64,000 nt of DNA from Polytrichum commune (Eukaryota > Streptophyta > Polytrichopsida > Polytrichales > Polytrichaceae): assembly GCA_950295325.1 (NCBI GenBank), contig OX485806.1:12708001-12772000 (forward strand). The letters run 5' to 3'. This document shows positions 44,070 through 57,135 of this stretch, in pieces (the first letter of the stretch is position 1; every line of letters begins with the position of its first letter). Made by a program: the position numbers and the translations under genes. A model generated the notes under the pieces. The model did not search any database, was not told the origin of the DNA, and worked only from the letters and a program-made list of their open reading frames with translations.

Positions 44070-45836
44070 TGATGCTCAATTTTTTTTAAACACTCAATTC
44101 GCTCTCTTCCCGAGAGCTTAGTCAATAGATTTCAACCATCACATTAAACCAATACAATTGAATATTGTCTTTTAAAAAATCATACGACATAAGCAAAGGT
44201 TTCACACCGTCTTGTTGCACTTAGACTATGGCCCTTAGCCAAATTTCACAATTTTAGGAGAACTTTCACTCTCTTCTTCAAGAATGAGAATAACGGATCA
44301 CACAACTATGGAGCAAAGTGTCACCACCATCTCTAACTCATCACAAGACATCTCAGAAACAAGGGCTTTACACCCAATATTGAACATGAGACAATTGTCT
44401 TACTCAAGCTTCAAGAAATCCACTCTCTACCAAGAGGGATGCTAATTTTTTGTACAAATACTTGAGTATATAAAACAAATTGCTACCTTTGACTATGACC
44501 TTTAGGGTTAAGTGGGAGAGGGGAGCAAGGTGCTCGACCCCCATGAATTGTGATTGTCCATAGCTAGAAACTCAATAGGATTCTAATTTCCCACATGTCT
44601 AAAGCCTCTTCACTCAAACACCTCCTAATCCTTGCCAATGGTCGGAATGTCCACTTTAGCTTTACTAACTCTCTTTTGGCTTAGTAATCACTAATATCAT
44701 TGTTTTTTTCACTAATTCAAGAACCAAAATGAAGATTTGAGCTCAAAAATCATCAAACTTCAAGATTTGAGCTAATCCAACCAAAAGCTTTGAATTACAC
44801 TTTATACACATAGCTCACATGTTGGTGTTAGGTCACCTACCGACATAACTTTGGACCCTAAATGATTATTGCATATGCAATTCAAATGATGCATACTTTA
44901 GTGCGCTGAAATTGCCTTTAAGTTAATTGCTAATGAGAAACATCCAAAACTTTGTCAATCTAATACTAGTGTATACCAAAGCTCTCTAGTAGCTTGAGCA
45001 CCTTTTGCCTATTAATTAGTTAAAGTGTGAAAGTAAGTTAGGTAGCCCAAAATATTATATTACAAAATTGGGCACATTCAAAAAGTAATTTAAAATAAGT
45101 TAGACATTCATTCCCCTTTGCTTGTCTCGTTCCCATTTTTACGGTAGTGTGTTAGCATGACTTGTGGAGCAAATTCATGCTTGTATTGCTTTTAGACCAT
45201 GAGTGAGATTGATACCGCGTGAAGACACTGTTAAAGTTATTTGATGCTACTTTGTTGGATTCCAGTGAATGTCACTTGCATTATTGTGACTTTAGACAAT
45301 GTTTAAATATTATTTCTTTCTTTTGGACACTCAAAGAACTTTATTTCCCATAAATTTAGGCACCTTAAAAATTTATTACTATTTGCCCAAGCTGCTAGAA
45401 AACTATGGTACATGCAACACTTAAAGTGAAGGTTTTAGCACCATCTACCTTGGGAAGCAAATGCCATCCAATCATGACTAGCCAACACCTTGTACTCCGA
45501 GTCTTTTATTATTATATGTATCATTTGGGATGGGTACATAACCCACTTACCTTACTAATTACTCAAATCTCACATCTTATGGACAACGTTAAGGCACTCG
45601 TCAAGCTCTAAAGTGAAATATTTTGAATGTGATTCCATGAGTTTTTAGGGATGTGATTTCAATCCATGCAGCTACAACCATTTTTCCTGTACTCAATGAC
45701 ACACATCCTTGGAAATCCAATAGCTGGGTTTTAAATTACAAGTTTAGAAAAGAAAAAAGCACCACCCACAGAAGTCTCATATTGTGAGGTTTGTAGAATT
45801 TAGAAGTGTACATAAACAAGGAGTTGTTGAGACTGA
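44070..45836. other. Intergenic, no recognisable gene
   Basis: No frame of interest except a 68-codon plus frame at 45405-45611 without motif. No element ends found. Confidence 0.45.
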
Positions 45837-46323
45837 GGACCACTTCACACACGAGCCAAGAGCCATGACCATGAAATTGTGAGAGCCCAAAAGAGATTGT
45901 CCAAAGGCCATCCCAAGACACCTCCAAAATCTTGTAGTCTGGTCATGGATCCTCAAGCGTAGTGTGAAGTCATATGTGACCGGGCCCTCAACCAAATGAT
46001 ATTTCAAGGAGTTTCTATTCATGGGGGTCTTCACACATGATAAAATAGAATAAATCAATGGTTGTGAGCGTTCGGAGTGCCACGGTCTCCCGGTTTTGTG
46101 TTAGGCCTACCTCCAAGAGGTGGTTTTTGAAAACAATCCAAGTGACCATCAAACATGATCCATTCAATGCCACGTAGACTTTACATCCATCTTGCATTCA
46201 CATACTCTGTTGGTCCCTCACGTGTAGTGTGAAGTGAACTTGGACCGGGCTCTGCTTTTCCACCAATGAGAGTGCTTGAAGTGTAATGGTCACGGGCTCT
46301 CAGTCTCGTGTGTGATGTGGCCT
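45837..46323. mobile_element. Tourist-like MITE, GGGCCACTTCACA subfamily, third copy
   Basis: Aligns end to end with 32121-32609. The left end reads GGACCACTTCACACACGAGC and the inverted right end AGGCCACATCACACACGAG. TGA flanks both sides (45834-45836 and 46324-46326), a variant of the TTA target. No gene. Confidence 0.8.
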
Positions 46324-46326
46324 TGA

Positions 46327-48950
46327 GTTTGTTAGAAATTGGTGCATTGGTGGGGTGTTTGTTTGGGGGACTCCCAATCATCTTTATTGGAAGCCATCCC
46401 TCCCCCCTCCGCCCCAAACGTTAACCTTAATGGCTCCCAAATTTGTGACCTAGACTAGGTTGCTTGTGGCACCTTTAATTTTGATATTTTATTATGATTC
46501 TCCCAACAAACTCAAAAAAAAATTCTTATATAAAAATTTCCACAAAGACTTTTGACGACTGCAACTACCATGGTATATAAGTGTGTCACATTAAAAATGT
46601 GAATATTTAAAATCAAATCAAATCTAGAAACAAGTGAGCGATTCATGTTACAAGAATCGTGGATATTAGATAACCATGCCTATGCATATTTGAATCATCA
46701 TTTTCATTGTCCTCCATGAACTTATTTTTTGGTGTCAAATATCATGAACCTACTAGCAAACAAGTGGATAATAGCACTATAACATCAAGATTGGCTTGTG
46801 AGTAAACAAAAACAGGTAGATATTGTATAATGCCATACTAACCCATAAATGCCTCGGGATGAATCTAGCTCAGATGAGAGATGTCTTATAGAACATGATT
46901 TGGAGACACATTGTTTGGAGTTGATATACAAGACACCATTATAAAGGCTATAGTTTAGACGACATCCATACAATTAAGATAACGAACATTGTCCTCGATC
47001 TCCATCAAATCAATTCAAAAACAATTTCATTAAAAAATAAAAAATAACAAATAAAGTCCTAATATATCTATAAATAACTTGAACTTTGATTTGGTTGGCT
47101 ACAATATATGCTTCCTAACTTGGTGGGAAACTAAAGTACCAATGTCACTTGCCCTTATTACTTTCCTTAATAGTTATTTTTGTAACAAAAGAAACATTAT
47201 AAGGTGGTGACCATTTGAAGGTCCTTAAACAGTTTTGTTGGTAATAGGTCAATGCAATTGGTTTGTTTGGATTTATGTTAAACTTTAGTAGTACCAGCTG
47301 AAAGGAAAGAGAAAGACATAAAAAGGATTTTCAATATATATATATATTTTTTTATATTTTTTTTAAATTTCTGAAAAATGATGGCAATCAATTTTTGATT
47401 TCTTGAGAATTTAATGAAGGTTAATTTCAAGATGACTTTGATAAAGTAATGACTAAATTTGACTCTTCATTTGCGTCAAGAAAAATAGCATGTATGGAGT
47501 TGTATGTCACAACTTGGGCTTTGTGGCATCTAGGTGAAGTTATGGACTAGGAAGTTATTGATTCTTTTAGGTTGAGGGCGGATTGATGCAAACTAAGGTA
47601 GATGGTGTTAAAACCAACATTTTGAAATCTTTCACAATTACTACATATTCATTTGAGGACTATTCATTACCTTGGCATCATATCTATTTGTTGGTTTTAG
47701 GTCATCTACAAATAAAAAGTTGAACCCTTATAACTTAACTTGCATAAGGAATTTAAATAAGACATATTTTATGTAGTGCAATGGAATCCTTTGTCAATTG
47801 TTCACAATAATTTTTCAAATTTTACATATATATATAACAATCATATCTACGATTGTTTACTAAAGTGACAGTTTTAGCACTCTTGTAGTTAGGTTTTTCC
47901 TATGATTGAAATAAACCAAAACCCATGGTACAAACTCTCAAGAAGGCTTTACTAGTGTTTATTACATGCATTTGTCACATTATAGTTCATTAATCATACA
48001 ACAGAGTTGCTCTATCATCTTTTTTTTCTCCTTTCTCTCAAGGTTTCCTCACAATATTTCTCATTTAGTATTGGATGTGCGTTAGTGTGTTGTAAGTTTC
48101 CATGTCGTCATGAGATTGTAGAATAATAGTCTTTTGAGAACAATAGTCTTTGAGTATCACAATTGTCTTGGTTACCATTGGCTAGTGCATCTTCAAATCA
48201 CAATAATACTTTCATTATTTGATCAATGTTAATTCCAATACAAGACAAAAAATTATTTCTTAATTCCAAGATTTAATCATTACTCACAACATATGCAACT
48301 AACAACGATTATCAGGGTCAAGCTATAGTCTTGATTGCCCTACACAACCTGCAACAACAACAAGGGTAACACACAAGACAATAATTGATCTTATTAACTT
48401 GCGCTTCATATTCAAATATCAAGTTCTCTAGACTATACATCAATATAAATTTTCTAATTAAGTCTAGGACAACTTATGCCTAAATCTCCTCGATAATCCA
48501 AAGTTCATCCCAACTCAAATATATTTAAGCAATCTTAATTTCTTGAAACTACCACTAATCAATTGCTCAGAGGTGTTTTCTCATTACTCTCAATCGATCG
48601 GGGTTTCTCTCATCCAACAAACTCGACGGATTTTACTTCTACCAGCCTATAATGTTTATTTTAACCATAATCACACTCAAAATCACACTCGGTTGCACAA
48701 TTTACTCTGGCTCCTTCCTTCCTTCTTTTCTCATTGCTTTTCACTAGTTTAAACCATTGTCAATAGCTTCCTTCTCGGATTGACCCTTGACCCTTTGGCT
48801 ACCTCTCACGACTGTTGCCTTTCACATGACTTAGCTCCTCAAGTGGCTTCCTTCCCAGACAACCTTTGGACTCTCTGTGCCACCCTCTCTCAGGGTTGCT
48901 CAATAGTACCATTTAACTATGATCTTCAGTTATCTTTTGACTCATCGGAC

Positions 48951-48981
<31 letters not shown>

Positions 48982-51600
48982 TCAAAATCATTCCTCTCAA
49001 GGCGCTAACAGATGATAGTTTCACTATGGTCCCTTCTTGCGTAGAGGTTGTTTTATCACTCCATGCGCTAATGGTCTTATCTCTCTCTAATTGGGTTCAC
49101 CCTCCCTATTCTCTCGCTCTCAGGTGCCAAACTTCGAAAGGGTATTTTCACTTGAATGATTGTTACACAATGTTCAATCTTCTTCCGACTATAGTCTTTC
49201 ACTCCTAAATTCCTTCTATGATTCATTATGCATGTCCATTATTCCATCTCTCACACTTCCATTGTTTGCTTCTCTAACGGATTTGTAATCAATTTCCCTT
49301 AGAGGTTAATCATGTTTCTATCAATCTCTCGTTGCTCTTATCAATTCTTCAACCTACATTTTAACAATTTTGACTCACTCAATTCCTCTCACAACTCCGG
49401 ACTTAGTCAAATGCAATCACAACAATGGGCCATGGTTTTCTAATCTTACACTCATGCAATCAAAATATAAAATAGTTCGACCACACTCGGCCATTCAATA
49501 GAACTCATAATTCAACATAACAATGTATTGCAATAGAATCTTGTAATTCCACAATCACTACGGTGATTACTCAAATTAAGCAGAAGATAGTTTAACTATG
49601 ACCTCACCCACTCTCGCTACTGAGGGAGACAAAACTGCTTGGTTACCCTTCATCGCCGCTGGTGTCCCCAAACTTACCTTGTTTATTGTACTTTACATTG
49701 CCACCTCGTGTCATCATATCCCCCCCTCCCAACTTCTCAGTTGGGATGCAAATTCTTTCATATTTCAAGAATATACAGACCATACAAAAATGATTAGATT
49801 TTGTGTCAATTTGATGAACAATGATGTTTCAAGGTGCACTTAATGCTTGTAGAAGGTCACTAAGACCTAAGTTAGGAGGCCTACATGTTAATTGCTTCAG
49901 TTGTTCCCTTGCCTTCACTAGGGCCAACCGATGATTGCCCTCCTATTGTTGGTTAGAGCATTCATGTGCCAAGGGGTTGGCTTTCCGACTAGACCCTCAA
50001 CAAATGAGGTTCCATTTAACCATCACTTGCCCCTAATGTTAGGGAAGTTGGTGACCTTTGTGTTCATTCCCTTGACTATGATCCCCTATGTAACCTCCAT
50101 GGTTTGTATAAAGGCCCAATCACACTTAGCTGCAAAAATGTTTGGCAGACCAACTAAGGGTGAAGATGGGTAAGTTGTTTTGATCGACTTGTACTCCAAA
50201 TATAGATAAAATCTCTATTTCACCTCAAGTTGCAAATTGGCAATCAATAACCTACATGCCGGTCATTCTAGGTTCATCAACTACACGTTTTACACCTATT
50301 GTTGTGGTCTACTGTAACTTTGACATGCCACAATAATTTTGGTAGATATCACTTTTCCTAATGTACACCATTTTTGAGTCCACTATATCATAGGTTCAAA
50401 ACAAAAAACACGAAATTAGTTTTTTTTACATGAACATGGTAAATTGTGGGTTGTAAAATATAATATCATCATAATATGTTTATAATACCAATATATATGT
50501 TAAAAATTTGAAATAAAATATTTTATTGTCTTACAAGCTACCCTAATTTTTGATCCACACACAAAATATGATGGACCTCAATATTTTCTACCCATAAATA
50601 ATACGTGTAAATTGGAGTAGCAATCAACCGAAGCCTTATACCATGAGAATCAAGCCAATAACATATTAAACCCTCGCAAATAATAGCTTGTTTTACCCTT
50701 GATTGAACCGACAAATATATGACAATATATAAAACCAAGCTAAACCCTAAACCAACGCCTACATGTTGAACATTGATTTAATTTTATCATACAACAACTA
50801 GACTAATTTGGGGTTTCTAGTGTTATTTCCACAATCAAATACTTTGGAAAACAATCATTTACAAGCTACAAAGTTACACTTTGCATAATCACCTTCATAA
50901 TGGACGAGTTTACATAGACATCTGAAATCCTTGGCCTTCATCCTTTGGGCAATGAATGGGGAGAATTGACCGCTAAATTACATATGAATTGGTTGAGTTT
51001 GAGAAACAATAGGTTCAAGTTCAAAACTTTAGGAAAATAGTTGAACATTTTAGATGCCACCGTCCTCAAAAACCGGGAGCTAATAATAAAGTTGTCGCTT
51101 CATTAAACTGGAAGTTGGGGATGGGGGTTTGCATCCCCACTAGACTACGAGCTCTTGAAAAATGATAGGGGGAAAACACGGCCATCATTTTGGGAGCATA
51201 CAAGAACGCAACATCGGGTCTTTGATGTTTATAATTAATATTTTGTATTGTTGTAAAGCAATCAACTTTGAGGTAGGGTGTCACTACATCAACGAAAACG
51301 ATGGCTCACTTGCACATGCAGTATGACCGCAAGTTTCAAAACATATAAGATAGTTTCACCTCTCCAGTCCGAGATGGCGTTTTTATGAAAACCTCCGGTT
51401 TTGGGCGTGTGTGGCCGGCCTCCACTTGACTGGAGTGAAACAAGGATGAACTAGCAACAAAGCTATAAGTGGTTTTTTTTACCACACCCGACCCCACGTG
51501 CAGGTAGGTGCCAGAGAGAAAAATGAAAGCCTCGTCCTTCCCCATGAAAATGCACACATAATGAGGAGCCTCAAGCTTGTCAATCATTGAGTTTCACTCC
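46327..51600. other. Intergenic, no recognisable gene
   Basis: AT-rich with scattered CT-rich tracts. The 142-codon plus frame at 48780-49208 crosses a (CT)13 run and has a repetitive SLSLSL stretch, so coding is not credible. Bases 50790-50850 share a phrase (actagactaattyggggt) with about 53524. No element ends found. Confidence 0.45.
48951..48977. repeat. (CT)13 microsatellite
   Basis: Uninterrupted CT dinucleotides. Confidence 0.9.
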
Positions 51601-51654
51601 ATCATCAACTTGGAGAAGGGTAAAATTTGACTGGCATTCGCGTGCGTCCAAGGC

Positions 51655-51900
51655 CAAGACCGGGTTTGAGAAATAACCGGTCGAAGTTCTTCAAAGACTG
51701 CAAGAAAATTACCGATCACAACATTACTAAATGGGAAGAAAAAAAAAAAAAAAAAAAAAAAAAAAACGGAAAGATGACCACAACATTATGCAACCGGTTG
51801 GACTTGGAAACACTGGGGAATTTGACCGATTACGCCCAAGAATCTCCCCGGGCCAAGGTTTCAAGGATTGGCATTGACCTAACTAACCATGACTCTATCA
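51655..51900 (+). repeat. Dispersed repeat with an A28 tract, partner at 36960-37130
   Basis: Shares accggt.gaagttc and ggacttggaaacact blocks with 36960-37130. A run of 28 A at 51739-51766 lies between the blocks. The 129-codon frame at 51627-52016 reads through the A tract as poly-lysine and is not a credible gene. Confidence 0.5.
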
Positions 51901-52204
51901 ACCTCATCATCACCACCATCCCTTCAAGCGGGCAAGGGTCACACAGGCCAGGCAAGGCAAGGCAGCACTTGAAGGCCACCCTTCCTGCCGCTGCTGCTGC
52001 GACTGAGGCCGCATGAGTATGCTAGATAAGTTATGTCGTTCATTATTTTAATGTTCTTTGTGCCTGGGTTTGCTCCTGACTTCCAAACTCGATCATGGCA
52101 CAAATTGGAACTGGTACAGACAAACCGCTTCCCTTGTTTCCAGGGACGCATTTGGAATCAGTGATTTGGGTTAAAAACGAGTCGATGAGATGATGTTCCT
52201 CAGT

Positions 52205-52205
52205 G

Positions 52206-52248
<43 letters not shown>
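52205..52248. repeat. Compound (TA)n(TG)n microsatellite
   Basis: TA units turn into about 15 TG units without interruption. Confidence 0.9.
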
Positions 52249-52250
<2 letters not shown>

Positions 52251-55200
52251 GGTGGTGTTGGTGAAGGCGAGGCTCAAGTGGCTTAGACACCCACCTTTTT
52301 GAGCTGGACCCCACCGCCGTTACCGAGGTGAAGGGGGTCTAGTAAAAGTCTGGGGGGGTCTTGTAGATTATGTGGTTACTCTATTTTGAGTGGGTCTCTC
52401 TAGACTGATGTGGGGTTTCTGATGATGCTAGTTATATGGTCGAGTTTCTTATGAACGACAAACTATGCACTATTGTATACTGGGTTGCGTTTTCGACTTG
52501 GGTGATATTGGTGGGTGGGGGGCCCAGTTCAAAGAGGTGGGTGTCTAACGTTGGTTGGCTCAAGCAAGGTATGTTGCGTGGCACTTACACCTTTTTTCGT
52601 TCCATCGGTGTGGATTGCCATTTGGAGTTGCGTAAGGTTTGAGGGTGTTGGTTTGGTTGCTTTCCTTAACCGGACACTTGTATGTGATTGATGTGTGATT
52701 AGGTGAGGATGAAAGAACAAACACCGTAAAGACACATGTTTGAAAGAGTTTTGACTACATCCTCAATTTTTTTTTATTAACAACTCTACACTTGATTGTG
52801 AGCATAATTGGAAGGACCTATGTATTCAATCAAGTACTCAACAAATATGTATTTTTGATAGCCATGACCATATAAAACAAGGTCTAATTTCCAAAATTGA
52901 GTCTTGCTTATACTTCAATGTGGATTTGCTAATGCAACACAACTTTCGTTGTGTAATTCTAATCAATAGAAGGTGGAGAATGTGAAAAACATTCACATGC
53001 CTTATTAGGTGATTGTTGGTTGACCATGAAGGAGATTCATCGAACGGCTATTATAGGTTTCAACTACCTACTAAATGATCTCATAGATCCTCCCAATTGT
53101 ATTAACTATTTAATCTAATATGATGTCTATATCTTTGAGCACGTAGTCCAATCTCATTGTTCCACGTGTCCTTTTTCTTGTCCATTCCTAAGTACGAGCC
53201 TTGCAACATGGCACTTATGAGTTATAGGTATCCAAGTAGACTTGCCACATTAGGCCCACATACCTCAATACATCCAACTCATCCCCTTCGAAACTCATGT
53301 TCGTATGGGAATCTCAGAAATTGTGAACATGGTTTCACCAAACTCAACATTCATTTCACATAGGAACTACTTGCTATCTACAGTTGAGGCAAACCAATAG
53401 TGAACAACTTCAGATTCGTGGGCTTATGTGAATTCATCCATTGTGGATGAAGGGGCTCTAGTAAAAAATGAAAAAGAAAAATCCCCTATAAGATTGAGGT
53501 CCAATTCGTTTCAATTTAGCACCACTAGACTAATTCGGGGTCTTTGACGATATTTCTAGAGTGAAGTATTTTATGAACAATCATGTACATGTTATGATAT
53601 AATTCACCTTCGCATTTTCACTTTTGTAATATACACCACAAATTCTTGGTAGCCATGGTGAATGGACATATATATATATATATAGCATGAAAGACATTCA
53701 CCACCCAGCATGCTCAGTGACTTGTGATAAGGCCACCTAAAATTTGTCCCCTAAGTTAACTCCCTCATTTTCTCAGGCTAGTCATTGGTTTTTTTATATA
53801 TTTGATTCCCTTAAAGTAGTTCTAACCACGTATGAATCAACTTGAACATTGTTACATTAAGAGTGACATAACATTTATCCAGTTGAACAAGCCTACAAGA
53901 TTGTTTATGAACAATGCCATTGTGATCCTCCATTGTGCAAATTTAGCTTGAATCACAATTACTATGCTTGCGTTAATATACCGGAATATTGTCTTTTTCA
54001 GTATTGTTGATCCCACCCACCCACTCTCAATGAGCGGTTAATAACATTTAAAAATAAATAAAAATTAACATGTCTTCTCATCATCATGTTTTACATAAAG
54101 AAAAACATGTATAATTATGTAATGTTCACATGCTGCAAGAAGGGAGTTGCAAGCCACTTGGAAGGATCTTTAGCAAATTCTTTGCTAGAGTAGATTCTTA
54201 TGTTGAAGATCCATATATAAAAGAATATATTGAGCACCGAGATAATTGCCTTTCTACTACAGTAGTAGTGATGACTTACTAGTAGCAACAATCTAGGAGA
54301 CCGGTTGTCCCATAGGAGACATCCACTCATTTTGAAATCGAGTTTCCCCTTCGCTAGTTTTATTGAGTAAAGCTATTATTTCTAGAATGGAACATGCTTA
54401 TTGTGTAGAATAATGTTATGGAATGTAAAAATTTGTTGAGTTAATCTCAAAACTCTACCCCAAAGAGGTTGTTAGGCACGCTCTATTGACAATTTTGTAA
54501 GGTGCAACACCTTAAAATTTGTGATTAAAGTTGAAAACGACATCTCTTCCTAGAAAACCTAGGGACTGTTTTTTGGAAAAAGGTCCTCATGTCAAACCCA
54601 AAATGATTCTAACCCACCTTGACCACCTAACTTTGCTTCCAAATGTATGTGGTATCCACGTGACCAACAAGGCTCGGGCTTCAATGTGGTGTCTTATGTA
54701 AACTCATTCATCGTGGATGAAGGGGTCACATTAAATACACGCTATGACACCCCCTTGGCATTATAAGGTCGAGGCCCATTTCATTTCAACTAGACTACTC
54801 CTACAATACTAAATTGGATGATTGTTGCTATTTTCATTCTTGAATAGATTCTATAACTAGAATTGTTTGAGGAATTGGATGTGCCCGCAACAGGGCCACA
54901 CACCTTAATCAAGAGCCAATTACGATAGAATTTTCACAAACTTACTACCCATGCATTTAGAATAGTCATGCAATATCCAATATGTCATTTGGTGGTCCCT
55001 ACCAATTCACCCATATTGTCTTGAGAGAGAATGACACTACATTTTTGCTTTTGTAACGTGTGATCATTTCAAGCTTTAAATGGGTCACAAATCACATCTA
55101 CATTTGGATCACATAGCCCAATCTCATGGTGACATGTGTCCATCTTTTTTTGTCCCTTCATGACTAGAAACCTTGCGGTATACCATCAAACATTAGTGTC

Positions 55201-55360
55201 CAATCAAAGAGAGGCACCACATAAGGCCCACCACATACCTTTTAAGCCTAAATTGGAGTCCATGATGGCAATTCCGGTAATTCTACATAGCATGGTTAGT
55301 TCTAAATAGTTGTAGGGACTTGACAATGCTTAAATTTCCTTTCTTTGTAAATCATCGACG
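52249..55360. other. Intergenic with related blocks of a dispersed repeat, no gene
   Basis: Bases about 53130-53270 and 55090-55240 align in the same direction (shared ccaatctcat.gt, gtgtcc.t, ttgtccmttc). A second pair of blocks (about 53427-53540 and 54698-54800) shares ttatgtraaytcattcat-like text, gtggatgaagggg and actagacta. These look like two worn copies of one repeat about 1.3-2 kb apart. No protein recognised. Confidence 0.45.
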
Positions 55361-55367
55361 AGCCAAT

Positions 55368-55930
55368 CACTACAAGAAAAGGAAGAGGAGGGGAAATGAC
55401 AAGACTTGTGTTACCACATATCATTCATTGTTTGTGTTGTTTGCGTCGAAGTGGTGTTGACAACACCGCAAAATGGTATTCAAAAGAGCATGCCCCTATA
55501 AGGAGCCTTGTCATTTGGGTAGGTGTCATAGAGCCCGCCCCTTTTTCCCCTTGTGGTAAATGGCTGCCGTGTGCGAAAATAATTTGAGAAGGGACATGAT
55601 CATGATGAAAAGGGGGCTTCCACTCATACATTTTTGGAGGGGCTCTCTCTACTCATCATGGAACCCATGGTCTCCAACCCTCTTTTCGACCCCTTTAGTG
55701 GCCCGTGTATGCATGTTGCGTCGTACATCAAGCAATCGTCCCCCTTGTCGTTATCTTCTCTTAGACACCCTTGCCTTGCCCTTGCCCCCCTTTCCATGGA
55801 TGATTTTGGCCCCAGTCATGTCTCCAAGAGAACGTTGACTCAACTCTCTCCTCTCCTCCTAGTGCACATATATTTTGTGTGTGTTGGGCTTCCATTTTCA
55901 TGTTGATGACGCCGTCTCACCTTCTCGAGT
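55368..55930 (+). mobile_element. Possible end of a CACTA element
   Basis: CACTACAAGAAAA at 55368-55380 equals the classic CACTA (En/Spm) terminal sequence. A gtgttgacaacac palindrome follows at about 55453. No opposite end (TTTTCTTGTAGTG) was found to the right in this window, so only one end is supported and chance is possible. Overlapping frames at 55396-55906 have no transposase motif. Confidence 0.3.
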
Positions 55931-56137
55931 GTTGATGTATTCGGCCAACACGCCTCCTTAGATTTATTGCTCTAGTAGTAGCAGTAGGAGTAGTAGTATA
56001 TATGCTGATCTAATGACCGACTCCGACCGGAATCCGGGTGTATAATGCACTTTCAACTTTCCTCCATTCAAAGATCGGCGAGTCTTTTACCATGTGCATT
56101 TGAAATGGAGTGACAATGAATGGGGTGGTAATAATAA

Positions 56138-56510
56138 GGGCCGGTTCACATGGGGTCCCGAGTCCCAACATGGATGCAAAGTCCCGGCTTTTGAGCCTCA
56201 AGAAACCATTAAAATATGGTGGATTATCATTTAAAGTCGAGTCTTGATTATTGTATGCAAAAATATTCACAGGGATTGTTGGGTTGAGAGTTGAGTCTAA
56301 CTTTTTGCTCAACCTGACTCTCAACACAAATCCCAAACATTGCCTTTAAAAAGTGTTGTCATGTAGGTACCCATGTCATAGTGGGGACTTAGGACTTGGA
56401 ACCATGTGTGGTGTGGTGAGTTCCCAACATTGCCATGCTTTCAACGGACGAGATTGCACGGATTGACCTTGAGTTACTTGGGAGACTTGAGATGACGTGT
56501 GAACCAACCC
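56138..56510. mobile_element. Tourist-like MITE, GGGCCGGTTCACA type, 373 bp
   Basis: The left end GGGCCGGTTCACATG and inverted right end GGGTTGGTTCACACG are TIRs. TAA flanks both sides (56135-56137 and 56511-56513). No gene; the frames at 56010-56336 and 56376-56558 only overlap it. Confidence 0.82.
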
Positions 56511-57135
56511 TAAGGTGAGAGTATGAAATCTGCATGTTTTGGCCAAACGGTCATACATGGGGAGCTACATCTTTCCATAACATCCACTCACTGGATTTGA
56601 GTGTTGGAAATTGCAGTAGGTTAGCAAAACATAACATTGGTAAGCTAATGCCCCCTCCCCACCTGATTTTACCAAATAACCAAAGTCTTTCCTAAAACCG
56701 GGTAAAACTCCCTTGGTTATAGGGGAGGCATCCATCTATAACAATGCACCTACAAGAACTTGCTTCTGGATGTTTTTGAGTAGCTTTTAGTTAAGTAGCT
56801 TTCACACATGTTCATGGTTTTATCTACCAAGCAATGAATGTTGTATAGTTTTGTCTATCTTACCATCAGTTGTTGTTAATGGAGCTCCTTGTGCCCTCAT
56901 AGCTAAGACTAAAAAGCAACCAATCACAAGGGTGGGAGGCGACACTTTTAAAGGTCGTATTCTTGCCTCATGTCTAGGTACCGATGGGAGGGTCGGTGTT
57001 TGAGGCTTAAAACCTCCACTTTTAAACCATGTCACATCATTTGCCAACTAGGCTTGGCACTAGATAATGTCGATGGTGTGAATGCCATGTTTTAGAACCA
57101 ACTTTTAGGCTTAGCTAAAGTCAGGTGGGGAGGGG

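Noticed and set aside
48780-49208. 142-codon plus-strand frame
   Set aside because: Crosses a (CT)13 microsatellite giving SLSLSL, has no domain, and neighbouring sequence shows no coding pattern.
51627-52016. 129-codon plus-strand frame
   Set aside because: Reads through a 28-base A run as poly-lysine and starts inside a dispersed repeat whose partner copy is not open in the same way.
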